A DNA stretch of 24,023 nt, taken from IMG/VR virus record IMGVR_UViG_3300005935_000140, positions 1-24,023 of that record; one strand, written 5' to 3'. The translations under genes and the position numbers were made by a program. Below are positions 1-6,018 of the stretch, one piece after another. This stretch comes from a virus. The notes under the pieces are model-generated. The model did no database searches and was not told the DNA's origin. It was given only the letters and a program-made list of their open reading frames with translations. Numbering within the stretch: the stretch's first letter is position 1; every line of letters begins with the position of its first letter.

Positions 1-268
1 TATGCTCTTCTAAAATTTTCAAAGCTTTCAAAACTGACTTTTTCCGTAACCTATTCCGTAACCTATCAAATTCTTCTTTTAGCTCCGGTTTATTTTCTAT
101 CCACTTATAATTATTTTCTATCCACTTATAATATGTTGATACACTAATCTTAGCATAATAACACGCCTCTTTGATAGTTCCGTCCATTGCAAGTATTTGC
201 ATTAGCTTTCGTATCTTGTCATCAGTCATTGTTGGTCGGCCATGTGGGCGCTTTTTTATTTCTACCAT
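1..268 (-). CDS. Terminase small subunit-like HTH protein (partial, 3' end beyond the window)
   Basis: This gene is not an intact ORF in the window because its 3' end lies left of base 1. It starts at ATG 268-266, seven bases behind a strong Shine-Dalgarno (GGAGAGG), and overlaps the end of the ParB-methyltransferase gene by 7 bp. The visible 89 codons begin MVEIKKRPHGRPTMTDDKIR and continue with a helix-turn-helix of the type 'KEACYYAKISVSTYYKWIE'. That pattern, followed by a basic helical stretch, is typical of phage small terminases and related homeodomain-like proteins, which recognise packaging sites for the large subunit. Two in-frame tandem duplications (7 aa and 4 aa) lie just behind the HTH; removing both restores a canonical-looking sequence. 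A different phage HTH protein is possible. The large terminase would be expected next, outside the window. Confidence 0.55.
   Translation of the reverse strand, partial: MVEIKKRPHGRPTMTDDKIRKLMQILAMDGTIKEACYYAKISVSTYYKWIENNYKWIENKPELKEEFDRLRNRLRKKSVLKALKILEEH
42..65. repeat. 12-bp perfect tandem duplication (2 copies)
   Basis: Bases 42-53 and 54-65 are identical (ttccgtaaccta), also in the small-terminase-like gene and also in frame; the unit encodes four residues (RLRN/RLRK). Confidence 0.95.
90..131. repeat. 21-bp perfect tandem duplication (2 copies)
   Basis: Bases 90-110 and 111-131 are identical 21-mers, side by side, inside the small-terminase-like gene. The unit is a multiple of three and duplicates the peptide YKWIENN, so the reading frame is kept. 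Confidence 0.95.
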
Positions 269-1581
269 ATGATTTCCTCTCCATTTTTAATTACTGTTGT
301 GTTCCCGGTGTATTCTAAATATCTTGTAACTATAACGTCAACGTATTTCGGGTCCAGTTCCATCATGAAGCATTTTCTTTGGGTCTTTTCGGCCGCTATT
401 AATGTGCTCCCTGATCCACCGAATAAATCTAATACTGTCTGCCCATGCTCGGATGAGTTTATTATTGCCTCGGTGCATAATGCCACTGGCTTCATTGTCG
501 GATGTTTTTGGCTCTTGGTTGGTTTGTCATGTCGCCAAATATCTGTCCTCTGGCGCTTTCGTATTACGCTACCCTCTTTTATTTCTCCCTTTAGTCTAAC
601 CTTGAAGCCTTGGAATTCTATCAATGTGTATCCGTCCTTGTACGATGTTTTAACTTTCCGCAAATCTTCCCACACATTTGCTTTGCCTCTGTCATCTGTA
701 AAAAAGTGATTGGTTATTTCTTTTGACCATCCGTACAGTATTGGCTCGTAGGTATGCTGGTAGTCCGCCCGGCTCAGTGTAAAATTATTTTTTACCCATA
801 TGATATATGATTGCCAGTGTCCGCCTTTATGTTTGAATGCTTTTGTTAGGTTTCCCAGTTCACTCGAGCTCATGCATATGTAAACTCCGCCCTTGGTAAA
901 TTCTATTATATTCGCACAGACATCACTAAGGAATTTAAAGAATTGCTCATCGCTCATTTTGTCGTTTAAAATTACCTCTCGCTTTTTTTCTTTATTCCAA
1001 TCGCCTGATGCACCTCCGGTGTAATCAACATTGTACGGCGGGTCTGTAAAACACATTTGCGCTTTGTGCCCATCCATCAACTTCTCCACGTTGCTTCGTT
1101 CCGTGCTTGATCCACACATTAGCCTATGCTCTCCTATCTTATAAATATCCCCAAGCTTTGACTGTGCTATTTCTGGAACGTCCGGGACATCATCGTCCTT
1201 TGGCTCGTTGTCTATAATCAAGTCGCTATCAAACCCGGTAAGCTTTAAATTTTCAAATGACATATTCTTTAGCTCCTCAATAACTAATTCCATTTCCCAG
1301 TCGCTCTCGTTCAGCTTATTGTCAGCTAATCGATAGGAGCGCGCTTTCTCCTCATCCAATTCAATGGTTAATACCGGGATTTCTGTCATGCCTAATTTTT
1401 GAGCGGCGAAGTATCTCCCATGGCCAACTATTATCACTCTGTTATTATCTGTTACCACAGGTTGGTTAAAACCAAAGGCTTTTATCGACTCTGCTATTTG
1501 TCGTAGCTGTTTCGGCGGGTGTTTCTTCGCATTCTTATCGTATGGCCGGATGTCCTGGATTGGTGTCTGGACTATATTCAT
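262..1581 (-). CDS. ParB-domain / DNA N4- or N6-methyltransferase fusion
   Basis: The 439-aa product has two parts. Residues 1-95 form a ParB/Srx-like N-terminal domain (IRPYDKNAKKHP near the start, GHGR at 53-56, ADNKLNE near 86-92). Residues about 140-425 form an S-adenosylmethionine-dependent DNA methyltransferase. The catalytic motif DPPY is at 180-183, before the SAM-binding FGGSGS motif at 387-392, which is the beta-class motif order. HPTMKP at 360-365 is another conserved methylase signature. This fusion is common in phages and prophages; it probably modifies phage DNA, for protection from host restriction or for marking packaging or replication sites. It starts directly after the stop of the secreted-protein gene and ends inside the start of the small-terminase-like gene. 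Target specificity cannot be read from sequence. The stop is TAG. Confidence 0.93.
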   Translation of the reverse strand: MNIVQTPIQDIRPYDKNAKKHPPKQLRQIAESIKAFGFNQPVVTDNNRVIIVGHGRYFAAQKLGMTEIPVLTIELDEEKARSYRLADNKLNESDWEMELVIEELKNMSFENLKLTGFDSDLIIDNEPKDDDVPDVPEIAQSKLGDIYKIGEHRLMCGSSTERSNVEKLMDGHKAQMCFTDPPYNVDYTGGASGDWNKEKKREVILNDKMSDEQFFKFLSDVCANIIEFTKGGVYICMSSSELGNLTKAFKHKGGHWQSYIIWVKNNFTLSRADYQHTYEPILYGWSKEITNHFFTDDRGKANVWEDLRKVKTSYKDGYTLIEFQGFKVRLKGEIKEGSVIRKRQRTDIWRHDKPTKSQKHPTMKPVALCTEAIINSSEHGQTVLDLFGGSGSTLIAAEKTQRKCFMMELDPKYVDVIVTRYLEYTGNTTVIKNGEEIIW

Positions 1582-2376
1582 TTATTCAACTTCAATTGTT
1601 ATATTATCCTCAATCCCTTGGCATTTAAAATTAATGACATGAGTTCCTACTGTTTTGAATTCGTACTTGTACGGATAGTATGATACGACTTTTCCGTCTA
1701 CCTTGGTTACAGCTCCAATTCCCTGAGTATCTTTTCCTGTTCCCTTAATCATTTTATTCTGATTTTTGTCTGTCGCCGTAACGTGGACGTTATGCCTCAG
1801 TGTAGCGTTCCCCTCGTCATTCCGGCATACCGCTCCTAAAACAATACTGTTCTGGTCTGTTGGCTCTACACTGCCCTCCTTGAGTGTCCCGTCTGGGTTA
1901 ACTTGATAATCGTTAGCTTTATAAACTTTGCTAGTTTTTAATTTTATAATCTGTATACTCTTCATAGATATTTCCTCGTTAGTATTTAATGGTGGCTGAA
2001 TAATTGGCTCTGTAATAATCGGTTCTTTTATTGTTGGGATGCTTACTGTCGGCTCTAGAATTATAACCGGTGCAATTACTGGCTCGGTTATTTCTGGCAC
2101 ACTACCAGCATATAATTTTTCTTCTAGAATTTCAAGTAAATCCTCGTTAGTTATTCCGAGTGAGTATTTGCGTAAAATTTCCCATGCATCCTGTGGCGTT
2201 GCCATGTGTATGCGAGTACCTTGCGGAGTTATTAGCCATGCCTCTCCTCGGCTTTCTACTTGTAGTAAAATTCGGTATTCTAATCGATCAGCGAGTGAGG
2301 CTGATGAACGCACGTTTATCGGTATTAGTAAGATTGCTATTAATGCTAAAATTGTTAATAACTGTTTTTTAAACAT
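1582..2376 (-). CDS. Secreted protein with CPR-type surface domain and Ig-like C-terminus
   Basis: The 264-aa product opens with a signal peptide or anchor (MFKK, then a hydrophobic core to about residue 20, then SSASLA). Residues about 31-85 carry a domain that I recognise as abundant in Parcubacteria/CPR surface proteins; its key stretches are RILLQVESRGEAW (35-47), the DAWEILRK region and SLGITNEDL. A Pro/Ile/Glu-rich linker (about 93-133) with repeated EP-I units follows, then a beta-rich C-terminal region (about 140-264) that ends like an Ig-fold (HVINFKCQGIEDNITIEVE) and contains two cysteines. It probably sits on or outside the infected cell surface. Superinfection exclusion, envelope modification or a host-derived moron gene are all possible. 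It has no obvious Shine-Dalgarno. The domain recognition is from memory and its function is unknown. Confidence 0.7.
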   Translation of the reverse strand: MFKKQLLTILALIAILLIPINVRSSASLADRLEYRILLQVESRGEAWLITPQGTRIHMATPQDAWEILRKYSLGITNEDLLEILEEKLYAGSVPEITEPVIAPVIILEPTVSIPTIKEPIITEPIIQPPLNTNEEISMKSIQIIKLKTSKVYKANDYQVNPDGTLKEGSVEPTDQNSIVLGAVCRNDEGNATLRHNVHVTATDKNQNKMIKGTGKDTQGIGAVTKVDGKVVSYYPYKYEFKTVGTHVINFKCQGIEDNITIEVE

Positions 2377-2404
2377 AATTTTTTATTAATAATAAATCAC
2401 TTAT

Positions 2405-2427
2405 CAATGCCCGCAGTACGAGCATTG
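2405..2427 (-). other. Intergenic RNA hairpin downstream of the Acb2-like gene
   Basis: In the minus-strand transcript this segment folds into a 9-bp stem with a 5-nt loop, CAATGCUCG-UACUG-CGGGCAUUG. One pair is G-U, which works only in the minus-strand RNA because the plus strand has a C-A mismatch at that place. It lies just after the TAG at 2438-2436 and before the secreted-protein gene. No U-run follows, so a processing or stability element is as likely as a terminator. Confidence 0.5.
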
Positions 2428-2435
2428 GAAATAAT

Positions 2436-3017
2436 CTATGCTAAGTGTTTACCCTCTACGCCACGTTTTTCTCTGTTCTTTGTTCTTTCGTTAAGCCACA
2501 TCAATGCTTCCTCCATTTTAATAATTGCATTTTTATTTTCTCTACAAGTAAAACGAGAGTTTAAATTTTTCAGCCTTTCGATAGATATCTTTAACATTTC
2601 TTCGAGAGTTGTACCGTTATCATAAGAACCGTCATCGTTTAATTTATAGAAAGTTACTTTTTGAAATTTCTGAGTTCCCTCTTTATCTTCGGGACTAGAA
2701 AAATCTCGCTTGAATTGCATTAAAGCATATTCATTTACTTCTTCTGTTTTTTTTGGCTCTACCATTTGTTTATGATTATTAAATAAACTAATAAATTTGT
2801 CTGCTTCCATACGATCGTTCTCTTTTTCTTCTTCATCTAATTCTGTGTAAGGAGTGTTCATTTGTCTTTTTAAAGCTAAATAATAGTTTAAATTAATTAT
2901 TTTTCCTCCTCCATCTTTATCTCTACATTGACTAAACAAATATTTCATCCACCCAGACCATTGCTCATGGCAAAGTGAAGCCAATCTCTCTCTATAAATT
3001 TTTTCAACTTCTGTCAT
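2436..3017 (-). CDS. HEQWSGWM-domain protein with Acb2/Tad1-like C-terminal hairpin (candidate cyclic-nucleotide sponge)
   Basis: I place the start at ATG 3017, four bases after the GroEL stop and behind UAGGGA. The frame also opens upstream at a TTG inside GroEL. The 193-aa product has two recognisable ends. Residues 1-80 (HEQWSGWMKYLF at 17-28, MNTPYTELDEEEKENDR around 53-69) match an uncharacterised domain widespread in phages. Residues about 137-190 (EEMLKISIERLKNL, CRENKNAIIKMEEALMWLNER, RGVEGKH) match the helical-hairpin pattern I associate with Acb2/Tad1-type proteins. Acb2 binds CBASS cyclic nucleotides, and some relatives bind the Thoeris signal gcADPR, blocking abortive infection. 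The middle (85-135) is polar and probably a linker. The Acb2 link is from memory and needs a profile or structure search; without it the protein is a conserved phage hypothetical. Confidence 0.6.
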   Translation of the reverse strand: MTEVEKIYRERLASLCHEQWSGWMKYLFSQCRDKDGGGKIINLNYYLALKRQMNTPYTELDEEEKENDRMEADKFISLFNNHKQMVEPKKTEEVNEYALMQFKRDFSSPEDKEGTQKFQKVTFYKLNDDGSYDNGTTLEEMLKISIERLKNLNSRFTCRENKNAIIKMEEALMWLNERTKNREKRGVEGKHLA

Positions 3018-3021
3018 ATAT

Positions 3022-4545
3022 TTATTCCCTAACAATTGGCGGTTTCTTCTCTGCCTCTACTAACATGCCACAGCTAGTTACTAATACTGAGGCGATTGAT
3101 ACTGCGCTCTCAACTCCTGCTAAAAGCGTTTCTGATGGGTCTATAACGCCAACCTCCATGTATCCTCCTATTTTTCCTGTAACAACGTTCTCAGCTGAGT
3201 TGGGCTCTAATTCTATCTCATCTAATCCCATGTTATCCCTTAATTGTCTTGCTGGATATTGTAATGCCTCATTTAAAAGCTGGCTACTTGTATTAATTCT
3301 AGCTAAAGCAAGTCCTGCTCCACAAACTACTCCGCTGTTGTAAGCCGCCTTTACTGAATTAACCACATCCTCAACTTTATATTTCAACGCTTTCAGTTCA
3401 TTTTCAGTAGGTGCGCCTACTTTAATTACAGCGACCTTATTCGTAAACATTGATAATCGTTTTTCTAATTCCTTTTTGATTCTCTCGCTCTCTTCTTCCT
3501 GGATATTTTTTCTCAATGCAAATATTGCAGTATCAATTGACTCTTTATCTCCTTTAGGGTCTACAACTATTGACTCGTCCCGGCGACAGATAAATTTTGC
3601 TGCCCGGCCTAAATCAGATATTTCTACATTCTCTAGCTTATCGCCTTTTGCCTCGCTAAACATTTTAGCGCCAGTTAGCATTGCTAAATCCTCTAGCCAT
3701 ATTTTATTATTCTCTCCCTTTGGCGCGTTCACTGCTACTATCAAAAATTTTCCTTGCATCTTATTAATAATAATAGTTGATAGAGCTGACTGTTCTACTC
3801 CCTCGGCAATAATAACCAATTCTTTTTTATTGTCCTTTGACATTTTCTCCATTAACTTTATAACATCATTGACCTCTGTCATCCGGTAATCAGTTATTAA
3901 AATATAAGGCTTTTCTAAAACAGTTTCCATTCGCTCCGGATTGATTATCATGTACGGACTGATGTATCCGTTTTCTACTTTGATACCGTCAGTCATCTCT
4001 GTTGTCGTTTGCATTGTTGGTGACCTGTCAATGGTTATCACCCCGTCTTTTCCTATTTTGCTGTAGAGCTCGGCAATCATCTCGGCAATTTTTTCGTTAT
4101 CAAATGACACCATGGCCACTTTTTTTAAATCTTCCTTACTTTCAATCGGAGTAGTCATTTCTTTAATCTGTTTTTTGACATCTTCTAATCCAGCCACTAA
4201 TTCTTTTTCTACTTTTCTGCCATCTCGTTTTCTATGAGATACCTGGTCAATAATTGCCTGTAGCATAATTAGTGAGCTGGTAGTTCCATCACCAACTCTG
4301 TCATTCGTTCTAACCGCTACCTCTCTTATAACTTGAACGATTGCATTCTCGGCTGGGTCTGGTAGTTCAAAGTCACGCGCTATTTGTACGCCGTCATCAA
4401 CTATCATTCTGTATGGAATTTTAGAAATAACTACTTTGTTATTTGCTGGACCATAAGTCGGTTTAATAAAATCAACCATCTGATCAACTGCTGACTTTAT
4501 AGTTTCAAATGTTTTGTCCTTAACGATTTTTACTTCTGTACTCAT
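3022..4545 (-). CDS. groEL: Phage-encoded GroEL-type chaperonin (Hsp60)
   Basis: The 507-aa product is a group I chaperonin subunit, expected to form ring oligomers that fold proteins in the cytoplasm with ATP and the GroES lid. Hallmarks seen are KPTYGPANNKVVIS (28-41, the TLGP phosphate-loop region), DDGV with Asp51 (equivalent of E. coli Asp52), GDGTTS at 85-90 (Asp86, equivalent of Asp87), and VEDVVNSVKAA with Asp393 (equivalent of Asp398). All acidic residues needed for ATP hydrolysis are therefore present. It is about 40 residues shorter than bacterial GroEL and lacks the GGM-repeat tail, ending EKKPPIVRE. It lies four bases upstream of the Acb2-like gene and 11 bases downstream of the zinc-protein gene. 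No Shine-Dalgarno is evident. Phage GroELs in other systems fold capsid or other phage proteins; the substrate here is unknown. Confidence 0.96.
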   Translation of the reverse strand: MSTEVKIVKDKTFETIKSAVDQMVDFIKPTYGPANNKVVISKIPYRMIVDDGVQIARDFELPDPAENAIVQVIREVAVRTNDRVGDGTTSSLIMLQAIIDQVSHRKRDGRKVEKELVAGLEDVKKQIKEMTTPIESKEDLKKVAMVSFDNEKIAEMIAELYSKIGKDGVITIDRSPTMQTTTEMTDGIKVENGYISPYMIINPERMETVLEKPYILITDYRMTEVNDVIKLMEKMSKDNKKELVIIAEGVEQSALSTIIINKMQGKFLIVAVNAPKGENNKIWLEDLAMLTGAKMFSEAKGDKLENVEISDLGRAAKFICRRDESIVVDPKGDKESIDTAIFALRKNIQEEESERIKKELEKRLSMFTNKVAVIKVGAPTENELKALKYKVEDVVNSVKAAYNSGVVCGAGLALARINTSSQLLNEALQYPARQLRDNMGLDEIELEPNSAENVVTGKIGGYMEVGVIDPSETLLAGVESAVSIASVLVTSCGMLVEAEKKPPIVRE

Positions 4546-4556
4546 AATGAATTTTG

Positions 4557-4817
4557 TTAAATATTAATTATACATTTTTCCGGGTGGTAAACTTTATTAT
4601 AAATCCTTTTTGTCGCTCCACCACGCTGACAAAAATTGCGGACGTGGGCTTTTAGATATTCAACATTATCTACTCGCCCTTTGTATCCTTTGTTAAATCT
4701 AAATTTTTTATTGCAAATATTGCACCGCTCCCACTTGTATTTCTTGTTCTGATTTATTATGTGTAAATCGTGAGGGATGCCTCGGTATTTGCAACCTAGT
4801 TCGTCTGTATATCTCAT
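4557..4817 (-). CDS. Small putative zinc-binding protein between groES and groEL
   Basis: The start is ATG 4817, one base after the GroES stop and behind GAGG with 6-nt spacing; the upstream TTG at 4829 would destroy this arrangement. The 86-aa product is basic and has a CxxC knuckle (ERCNICNKKFRF), a later conserved-looking block KGRVDNVEYLKAHVRNFCQ, and YHPEKC near the end, so one zinc site built from Cys/His pairs is plausible. I have seen similar sequences in phage genomes without assigned function. Its position between the lid and barrel genes of the chaperonin, in the same operon, suggests co-expression but does not prove a chaperonin role. Confidence 0.75.
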   Translation of the reverse strand: MRYTDELGCKYRGIPHDLHIINQNKKYKWERCNICNKKFRFNKGYKGRVDNVEYLKAHVRNFCQRGGATKRIYNKVYHPEKCIINI

Positions 4818-4818
4818 A

Positions 4819-5103
4819 TTATTCCTCAATTAACGCTAATACGTCATCATCAAATAATAAAACATAATCCACTTCCTCATCGCTCTCTTTAAGACTGATT
4901 TGCTCCCCGGCAAATGCTCCGTAAATAACACGGTCATCTTTTTTAATATCGTCAATTCCCTCGCCGACTTCAATGACTGTACCCATAGCTTTTGACTCTT
5001 GCTCTACATCGTCCGGCGTGATAATCCCACTGTCGCTTACACGAGATTTTTCATCGTCCGGCTTTACTAAAACTTGTTTTTTTCTTGGTTTGATTTTAAT
5101 CAT
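4819..5103 (-). CDS. groES: Phage-encoded GroES-type co-chaperonin (Hsp10)
   Basis: The 94-aa product has the GroES fold signature: an N-terminal strand IKPRKKQVLVKPDD, a mobile-loop region with SDSGIITPDDVEQES (hydrophobic IIT at the GroEL-binding position), a GTVIEVGEG turn followed by a KKDDRVIYGAFAG strand, and the terminal DDDVLALIEE, which matches the ESDILAIVE-type ending of GroES. Length is normal for the family. It would cap the GroEL encoded two genes downstream. It has an A/T-rich leader without a Shine-Dalgarno. Having both subunits in one phage operon implies a self-sufficient chaperonin rather than dependence on the host lid. Confidence 0.95.
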   Translation of the reverse strand: MIKIKPRKKQVLVKPDDEKSRVSDSGIITPDDVEQESKAMGTVIEVGEGIDDIKKDDRVIYGAFAGEQISLKESDEEVDYVLLFDDDVLALIEE

Positions 5104-5105
5104 AT

Positions 5106-5351
5106 TTATTGTAAGTCAGATAATTTAGTATCCTTGCCCTCGCTTTTATTGCGCGAGATTATTTTCGCTCTAGTTTCGTCCTCGTCCGATGGGGGAATGT
5201 ATATAAATCCCTTAGGACGAGGACTCTTATTGTCTACGGCAGTTTGCACCGACTCAATTCGCTTTTCGATTACTCGGCGAAAATAAGTTAGCGTGGTGAT
5301 TATTATTAACGCTATGAGTAATCCTGTAATTGTTCCTAGTGCAAACATCAT
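5106..5351 (-). CDS. Small single-pass membrane protein
   Basis: I place the start at ATG 5351 because CGGAGG sits about 7 bases upstream and the preceding gene ends at 5353; the frame is open further upstream but that part overlaps the 87-aa gene. The 81-aa product starts MMFALGTITGLLIALIIITTL, a clear transmembrane helix at residues 2-23, followed by a basic stretch (YFRRVIEKRIE) and a polar, lysine/aspartate-rich tail. By the positive-inside rule the tail is probably cytoplasmic. It is co-transcribed with groES and groEL. Function is unknown. Confidence 0.7.
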   Translation of the reverse strand: MMFALGTITGLLIALIIITTLTYFRRVIEKRIESVQTAVDNKSPRPKGFIYIPPSDEDETRAKIISRNKSEGKDTKLSDLQ

Positions 5352-5352
5352 A

Positions 5353-5616
5353 TTAAGCCTCCGATAATGCTTCGTCTTTTTTAACTTCTTCTGCTCCCGG
5401 TTTAGCTCCCTCAGCTTGCTTTTTAATTTCCTCAGCGTCAAATAATTGAGGCATCGCTACTGTTCGTCCGTCTGGAGTAAAAGCTGGCTTTGCTCCTAGC
5501 ACGAGGTTATATTTTCCTAGTAACGTTTTCAATTCTTCGTTGAATTGATTTACCCTTAGATTTAACTTGTCTTGTTTAATTTGCTCTGGTGTTTTTTCCT
5601 CTTTTGGCTCTGCCAT
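5353..5616 (-). CDS. Small conserved phage hypothetical protein, first gene of the chaperonin operon
   Basis: The 87-aa product is charged and mostly helical (KEEKTPEQIKQDKLNLRVNQFNEELKTLL). A central segment, NLVLGAKPAFTPDGRTVAMPQLFD, resembles a short beta-hairpin motif seen in small phage proteins of unknown role; an acidic Ala/Lys-rich tail follows. It is the first gene after the promoter at 5643-5670, and its ATG at 5616 has an A/T-rich leader without a Shine-Dalgarno. Confidence 0.7.
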   Translation of the reverse strand: MAEPKEEKTPEQIKQDKLNLRVNQFNEELKTLLGKYNLVLGAKPAFTPDGRTVAMPQLFDAEEIKKQAEGAKPGAEEVKKDEALSEA

Positions 5617-5642
5617 AAAAATTGTTATTAATTTATAATTAT

Positions 5643-5670
5643 ATTATATCACTTATCAAATGTTATGCAA
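5643..5670 (-). promoter_or_regulatory. Sigma70-type promoter of the chaperonin operon
   Basis: On the minus strand: -35 TTGCAT (5670-5665), 16-nt spacer, -10 TATAAT (5648-5643), preceded by TGA as an extended -10. The ATG of the first gene is about 27 nt after the -10. The same architecture recurs at 13394-13421 and 14634-14661, including the GTGATATAAT core. Confidence 0.82.
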
Positions 5671-5684
5671 GTTTTTAAAATTAG

Positions 5685-5717
5685 TGAGGAGATATTAACG
5701 TTTGTAACACCTCCTCA
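5685..5717 (-). terminator. Candidate terminator hairpin upstream of the chaperonin promoter
   Basis: TGAGGAG (5685-5691) and CTCCTCA (5711-5717) form a 7-bp stem, extendable by one G-U pair, with a 19-nt loop. In minus-strand RNA it is followed by CUAAUUUUAAAAAC. It falls after the last gene of the preceding block and before the next promoter, a sensible place to stop transcription, but the U-run is short. Confidence 0.4.
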
Positions 5718-5771
5718 TGTACATCAAATGAACATATCAAGATAACGTGTTTAAATTATACGTTTTCTTGA

Positions 5772-5811
5772 ATAGGTACGTTATAGGTATACAATAGGGC
5801 TAGGTATACCT
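5772..5811. repeat. Cluster of TAGGTAt/c repeats
   Basis: ATAGGTACGT (5772), ATAGGTATAC (5783-5792) and CTAGGTATAC (5800-5809) lie in tandem, and the last copy is part of the palindrome AGGTATACCT. The exact 10-mer ATAGGTATAC recurs at 14723-14732 upstream of another promoter. An operator or other protein-binding cluster is possible. Confidence 0.4.
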
Positions 5812-6001
5812 ATTGAACAATCGTCAACGAGTGTTGAACAATCGTCAAGAACAATCTACTCCAAACCGCACGCTCCGCAATTCTTACTTGTTTTCTCCAA
5901 ACTCGCTTTCTGTTTACGTAAGTCTGCTTCTTATCTCTGCATTTTCTACACAGAGTTTTATTATCAGGAATTACACGGTGGCATTTCCGACAATTAGACA
6001 T
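5810..6001 (-). CDS. Small zinc-ribbon protein
   Basis: The 63-aa product has two CxxC knuckles close together (CRKC at 4-7, CRKC at 18-21), enough for one treble-clef or zinc-ribbon site, followed by a very basic helix (KKQTYVNRKRVWRKQVRIAERAVW) that could bind nucleic acid. AGGAGA precedes the ATG by 6 bases. It follows the broken YopX gene in the same transcript and ends in TAG at 5812-5810. The specific function is unknown. Confidence 0.72.
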   Translation of the reverse strand: MSNCRKCHRVIPDNKTLCRKCRDKKQTYVNRKRVWRKQVRIAERAVWSRLFLTIVQHSLTIVQ

Positions 6002-6018
6002 TAGCTATCTCCTTTCTT

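Noticed and set aside
242-709. Plus-strand ORFs across the window (for example 242-709, 2975-3343, 17080-17820, 18911-19321)
   Set aside because: All lie antisense to well-supported minus-strand genes, show no recognisable family and have no promoter or ribosome-binding site of their own.
2380-2405. Possible fourth promoter before the secreted-protein gene (TTGATAAGTGATTTATTATT)
   Set aside because: It resembles the GTGATATAAT core but lacks TTGCAT at the right distance and has a poor -10.
2436-3035. TTG start at 3035 for the Acb2-like gene
   Set aside because: ATG 3017 follows the GroEL stop by four bases with a purine-rich site upstream; the TTG would add residues inside GroEL only.
4557-4829. 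TTG start at 4829 for the zinc protein
   Set aside because: The GAGG at that place is the Shine-Dalgarno of the ATG at 4817.
5106-5441. Longer 111-aa form of the membrane protein starting at 5441
   Set aside because: The extra 30 residues lie inside the 87-aa gene and the strong GGAGG points to ATG 5351.
5755-5760. TATAAT on the minus strand at 5760-5755 as a promoter
   Set aside because: No matching -35 at 16-18 nt and no extended -10, unlike the three good promoters.
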